Source: Tepidiformaceae bacterium
GTDB lineage: Bacteria > Chloroflexota > Dehalococcoidia > Tepidiformales > Tepidiformaceae
DNA length: 64,000 nucleotides
Direction of reading: 5' to 3'
Assembly (NCBI GenBank): GCA_958295975.1
Contig: OY282446.1
Coordinates: 2,147,289 to 2,211,288, forward strand
This document shows positions 61,540-64,000 of the stretch, in pieces. A model generated the notes under the pieces. The model worked only from the letters and a program-made list of their open reading frames with translations, did not search any database and was not told where the DNA came from. The first letter of the stretch is position 1. The number at the start of each line of letters is the position of its first letter. Both the position numbers and the translations under genes were made by a program.

Positions 61540-63390
61540 CTACTCCACCGTCACCGTCTTGGCCAGATTGCGCGGCTGGTCGATGTCGCAGCCGCGCAGC
61601 CTGGCCGTGGCGTAGGCCAGCGCCTGCAGGGGCACGATGGCAGTCAGCGGCTCCAGCAGGGCGGGCGCGCGCGGCACGGTCAGGGCGGCGTCGGCCAGCG
61701 CCGTCAGCTCCTCGTCGCCCTCCGTGACGATGGCCAGCACCTCGCCGCCGCGCGCGCGGATCTGCTCGATGTTGGAGACGATCTTGGCGCGCAGGGCATG
61801 CTCGCCCGCCAGCGCCACCGTGGGGAAGTCGCGGTCGATGAGGGCGATGGGGCCGTGCTTCATCTCCCCCGCCGCGTAGCCCTCGGCGTGCACGTAGGAG
61901 AGCTCCTTCATCTTGAGCGCCCCCTCCAGCGCGATGGGCAGCGCGGGCCCGCGCCCGAGGAAGAGCATGTGGCGCGTCTCGCGGAAGCGCTCCGCCGCGG
62001 CCTCGGCCTCGCCGAAGGCCTCCAGCTGGCGGCCCGTCACGTCGGGCATGGCGGCCAGATCGCGCACGTGGCGGGCGAGCGTCCCGTCGTCCACGCGCCC
62101 GCGCGCGCGCCCGGTTTCGAGGGCGAGGGCGAAGAGGGCCGCGATCGAGGCGGTGAAGGTCTTGGAGCTGGCCACGCCGCGTTCGAGGCCCGCGCGCGTG
62201 AGCACCGCGCCCTCGGCCACGCGCGTGGTCTGGCTGCCGGGCGTGTTGCAGATGGTGATCTGGGGAGCGCCGCGCGCGCGCGCCACGTTCATGGCCTCCA
62301 GCACGTCCACCGTCTCGCCCGACTGACTGACGGAGACGACCAGCGTTTCCGGGCCGAGCACGGCCTCGCGGTAGCGGAACTCGCTGGCGTTGTCGATGTC
62401 GGCGGGCAGGCCCGCGATCTGCTCGAAATACCAGCGCCCCACCATGGCCGCGTGCAGGCTCGTGCCCATGCCCACGAGCAGCACGCGCTCGATGCGCGTC
62501 AGCCAGGGCCGCGCCCGCCCCAGGTCGTCGAGGTGCAGGCCCGCGGGCTCCACCCGCGTGAGGCCGCGGATGGTGTCGGAGAGCGCCCGCGGCTGCTCCA
62601 TGATCTCCTTGAGCATGAAGGTCTCGTAGGGGTCCCGCTGGGCGCCCGCGGGGTCGAGCGCGACCGTGTGCGCGGGAACGTCCGCGGGGGCGCCGTCGAG
62701 GCTCGCGTAGGAGGCCCCGGCGGCGGTCACGCGCACGACCTGGCGGTCGGCGAGGAAGGCCACGCGGCGCGTGTGCGGCAGCAGGGCGGCGAGGTCGCTG
62801 GCGAGCAGCATCTCGCCCTCGCCGTAGCCGACCACGACGCCGCCCGCGTTGCCCACGCGCGCGCCCACGGCCACGCCCGGCTCGCGCGGGGAGAGGGCGA
62901 CGATGGCCTGCGATCCGGCGAGGCGGGCGCAGGCCGCGCGCAGGGCGGCGAGCAGGTCGCGCCCGGCCTCCAGCTCGTCCTCGATGAGGTGCGCGATCGT
63001 CTCCGTGTCCGTCTCGCTGGCGAAGGCGTGGCCGCGCCCCGCCAGCTCCGCGCGCAGGGCGGCGTAGTTCTCCACGATGCCGTTGTGCACGACGGCCACG
63101 GCCCCGTCGCAGCCCGTGTGGGGGTGGGCGTTGGCGTCGCTGGGCGCGCCGTGCGTGGCCCAGCGCGTGTGCCCGATGCCCGTATGCGCGGAGGGCGGGG
63201 GCCGCTCGCGCAGGGCCGTTTCCAGCTCCGCGATGCGGCCGCGGCGCTTGGCCACGGCGGAGGCGGCGTTCGCCTCCCCCTGCAGGGCCACGCCGGCCGA
63301 GTCGTAGCCGCGGTATTCGAGGTCGCGCAGCCCCGCGATGAGGATGGGCGCGGCCTCGCGCGAGCCCGTGTAGGCGATGATTCCGCACAT
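61540..63390 (-). CDS. glmS: Glutamine–fructose-6-phosphate aminotransferase
   Basis: 616-residue enzyme making glucosamine-6-phosphate, the first step to cell-wall and surface amino sugars. Nucleophile Cys2 (MCGIIAYTG), glutaminase motifs EYRGYDSAG, HTRWATHG and VVHNGIVENY; two SIS domains (MGTSLHAAM, SVSQSGETVD, ALKMKELSYVHAEGY); C-terminal KTVTVE. ATG 63390 follows GGGGGAA. A glmS ribozyme lies upstream, so the mRNA should be destroyed when the product accumulates. Confidence 0.97.
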   Translation of the reverse strand: MCGIIAYTGSREAAPILIAGLRDLEYRGYDSAGVALQGEANAASAVAKRRGRIAELETALRERPPPSAHTGIGHTRWATHGAPSDANAHPHTGCDGAVAVVHNGIVENYAALRAELAGRGHAFASETDTETIAHLIEDELEAGRDLLAALRAACARLAGSQAIVALSPREPGVAVGARVGNAGGVVVGYGEGEMLLASDLAALLPHTRRVAFLADRQVVRVTAAGASYASLDGAPADVPAHTVALDPAGAQRDPYETFMLKEIMEQPRALSDTIRGLTRVEPAGLHLDDLGRARPWLTRIERVLLVGMGTSLHAAMVGRWYFEQIAGLPADIDNASEFRYREAVLGPETLVVSVSQSGETVDVLEAMNVARARGAPQITICNTPGSQTTRVAEGAVLTRAGLERGVASSKTFTASIAALFALALETGRARGRVDDGTLARHVRDLAAMPDVTGRQLEAFGEAEAAAERFRETRHMLFLGRGPALPIALEGALKMKELSYVHAEGYAAGEMKHGPIALIDRDFPTVALAGEHALRAKIVSNIEQIRARGGEVLAIVTEGDEELTALADAALTVPRAPALLEPLTAIVPLQALAYATARLRGCDIDQPRNLAKTVTVE

Positions 63391-63474
63391 GCCGGTTCCC
63401 CCGTGGTATGGGAGGGGCGCGCCCGGACGCGCGCTCCGGGGCGGCGCTTCAACCGCCGCCTGGTGGGGGAAAGG

Positions 63475-63491
63475 GGGGATCGCGAATCCCC
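63475..63491 (-). other. Stem-loop between ribozyme and glmS
   Basis: GGGGAT/ATCCCC arms with a five-base loop, directly downstream of the ribozyme on the minus strand, followed by C-rich sequence. It could be a transcription pause or part of the leader fold; without a U-run it is a poor terminator. Confidence 0.5.
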
Positions 63492-63499
63492 TCGCACGT

Positions 63500-63634
63500 G
63501 GCTGGCGCTTTGTCGGCACGGTTGCCCGCGCCGCGTTGTCTCCAGCCTGACGACCGTGCCGCCGGGAGGCCACCCGCCGAATGGTTCGATGCTGCCTCCG
63601 CCTCGTCGTCCGCGCAGCGCGCGGACCTGGCGCT
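63500..63634 (-). ncRNA. glmS self-cleaving ribozyme/riboswitch
   Basis: On the minus strand, cleavage is expected between A (63634) and G (63633) at AA|GCGCC. P1: GTCCGCGC (63626–63619) with GCGCGGAC (63615–63608), 3-base loop. The conserved core follows: GACGAGG, GGAGG, ATCGAA, TTCGGCGGGTG and CCTCCCGGC, in order. P4 is GGCTGG/CCAGCC (63547–63542 with 63505–63500), enclosing a GCAA-capped P4.1 (63533–63526 with 63521–63514) and the conserved ACAAAG. It senses glucosamine-6-phosphate and lies 110 bases before glmS. Confidence 0.9.
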
Positions 63635-63722
63635 TGTCGGGGTCCCACCGCTGGTCGGGATGACAGGAGCCGCCGTCACCTCCCGCGCGAATGTTCCATA
63701 AGTTTCGCGCGTTCGTGCGTAC

Positions 63723-63728
63723 GGTCAA
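63723..63728 (-). promoter_or_regulatory. Weak candidate -35 of glmS
   Basis: TTGACC on the minus strand, overlapping the stop codon of the endonuclease IV gene. The best -10 (TATGGA, about 63700–63695) is about 20 bases away, so support is weak. Transcription would begin 50–60 bases before the ribozyme cleavage site. Confidence 0.25.
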
Positions 63729-64000
63729 CCGCCCCCGCCCGCGTCCGGGGCGGGCGCGCCGACCTCCGCGCGCAGGCGCTTGAGGCGCTCCACGTTCTCG
63801 GCGTCGGGCCCGCCGCCCTCGATGCCGGGCACCTCCAGCAGCAGGGGCTGCTCGCGGAAGGCGGGGTGCGCGAGGATGGCGCGGAAGCCGTCCAGCCCGA
63901 TGTGCCCGTCGCCGATGTTCTCGTGGCGGTCGCGCACGCCGCCGAGCGCCATCTTGCTGTCGTTGGCGTGCACGGCGCGCAGCCGCTCGAGGCCGATCTC
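63725..64000 (-). CDS. nfo: Endonuclease IV, C-terminal part (5' end outside window)
   Basis: C-terminal 91 residues of an AP endonuclease of the xylose-isomerase-like TIM barrel. IGLERLRAVHANDSK, VRDRHENIGDGHIG (Asp-His metal ligands) and LLLEVPGIEG (metal Glu) match endonuclease IV. It cleaves DNA 5' to abasic sites in base-excision repair. The rest of the gene lies to the right of the window. Confidence 0.9.
   Translation of the reverse strand, partial: EIGLERLRAVHANDSKMALGGVRDRHENIGDGHIGLDGFRAILAHPAFREQPLLLEVPGIEGGGPDAENVERLKRLRAEVGAPAPDAGGGG

Noticed and set aside
63500-63690. T-box riboswitch upstream of glmS
   Set aside because: GGTGGGACC resembles the T-box antiterminator only superficially; there is no specifier loop, and the glmS ribozyme core fits throughout.

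Overview
The window is very G+C-rich (roughly 70% by eye), gene-dense bacterial chromosome. Genes sit in tight operons with 1–11 bp overlaps, GTG starts are frequent, and ribosome binding sites are often absent at operon heads. The gene flavour points to a Chloroflexota (Dehalococcoidia-like) bacterium: a GuaB3 protein, a fused two-domain CaiB/BaiF CoA-transferase, an MftD-like flavoprotein, and exported proteins with Thr/Pro linkers, SH3 and CARDB-like domains. This is inference from protein character only; no rRNA is present.

Layout. 1–4305 (minus): prenyl diphosphate synthase (cut by the window edge), tatD, metG and rsmI form one overlapping operon. 4532–6309 (plus): guaB3 and a membrane-anchored exported protein. 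6306–10282 (minus): HAD phosphatase, prmC, prfA and hisS. 10363–12555: relA/spoT, divergent from hisS. 12552–16011 (minus): a small membrane protein, comM-like ATPase and a DHA2 drug exporter. 16130–17615 (plus): ThuA-like protein, small zinc-motif protein, tRNA-Asp and a 51-residue protein. 17666–18846: a Fic gene bracketed by 27-bp direct repeats and two inverted repeats. 18853–24503: ilvD, two-helix-bundle transporter (MFS), two small hypothetical genes and an aminotransferase. 24720–30714: gltBD glutamate synthase.

30791–32142 is an A/T-richer patch with a chimeric exported protein and a self-contained 42-codon gene. 32194–35171: a two-component system divergent from a secreted protein made of four repeats. 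35229–38574: ppx and ppk1 (polyphosphate), divergent. 38578–39185: PIN toxin and antitoxin. 39263–41823: TrkH-type K+ transporter and MftD-like flavoprotein. 41828–43666: a strikingly A/T-rich DUF262–HNH gene next to the 3' end of tRNA-Met, the clearest sign of horizontal gain. 43693–44105: HigA-like regulator between inverted repeats. 44107–48723: sbcC with two different sbcD-like nuclease genes. 48769–52789: two SDR dehydrogenases and a fused CoA-transferase. 52846–58713: cysS-like ligase, dnaG, SH3/CARDB protein and dGTPase-like gene. 58722–63634: ppdK and glmS, the latter preceded by a glmS ribozyme. 63725–64000: the C-terminus of endonuclease IV.

The most noteworthy items are the glmS self-cleaving ribozyme, the repeat-bracketed fic cassette, the DUF262–HNH island, a 15-bp palindrome spanning the divergent sbcD/SDR promoters, and a window-wide leaderless promoter pattern, partly combined with tiny upstream ORFs that end exactly on the next start codon.
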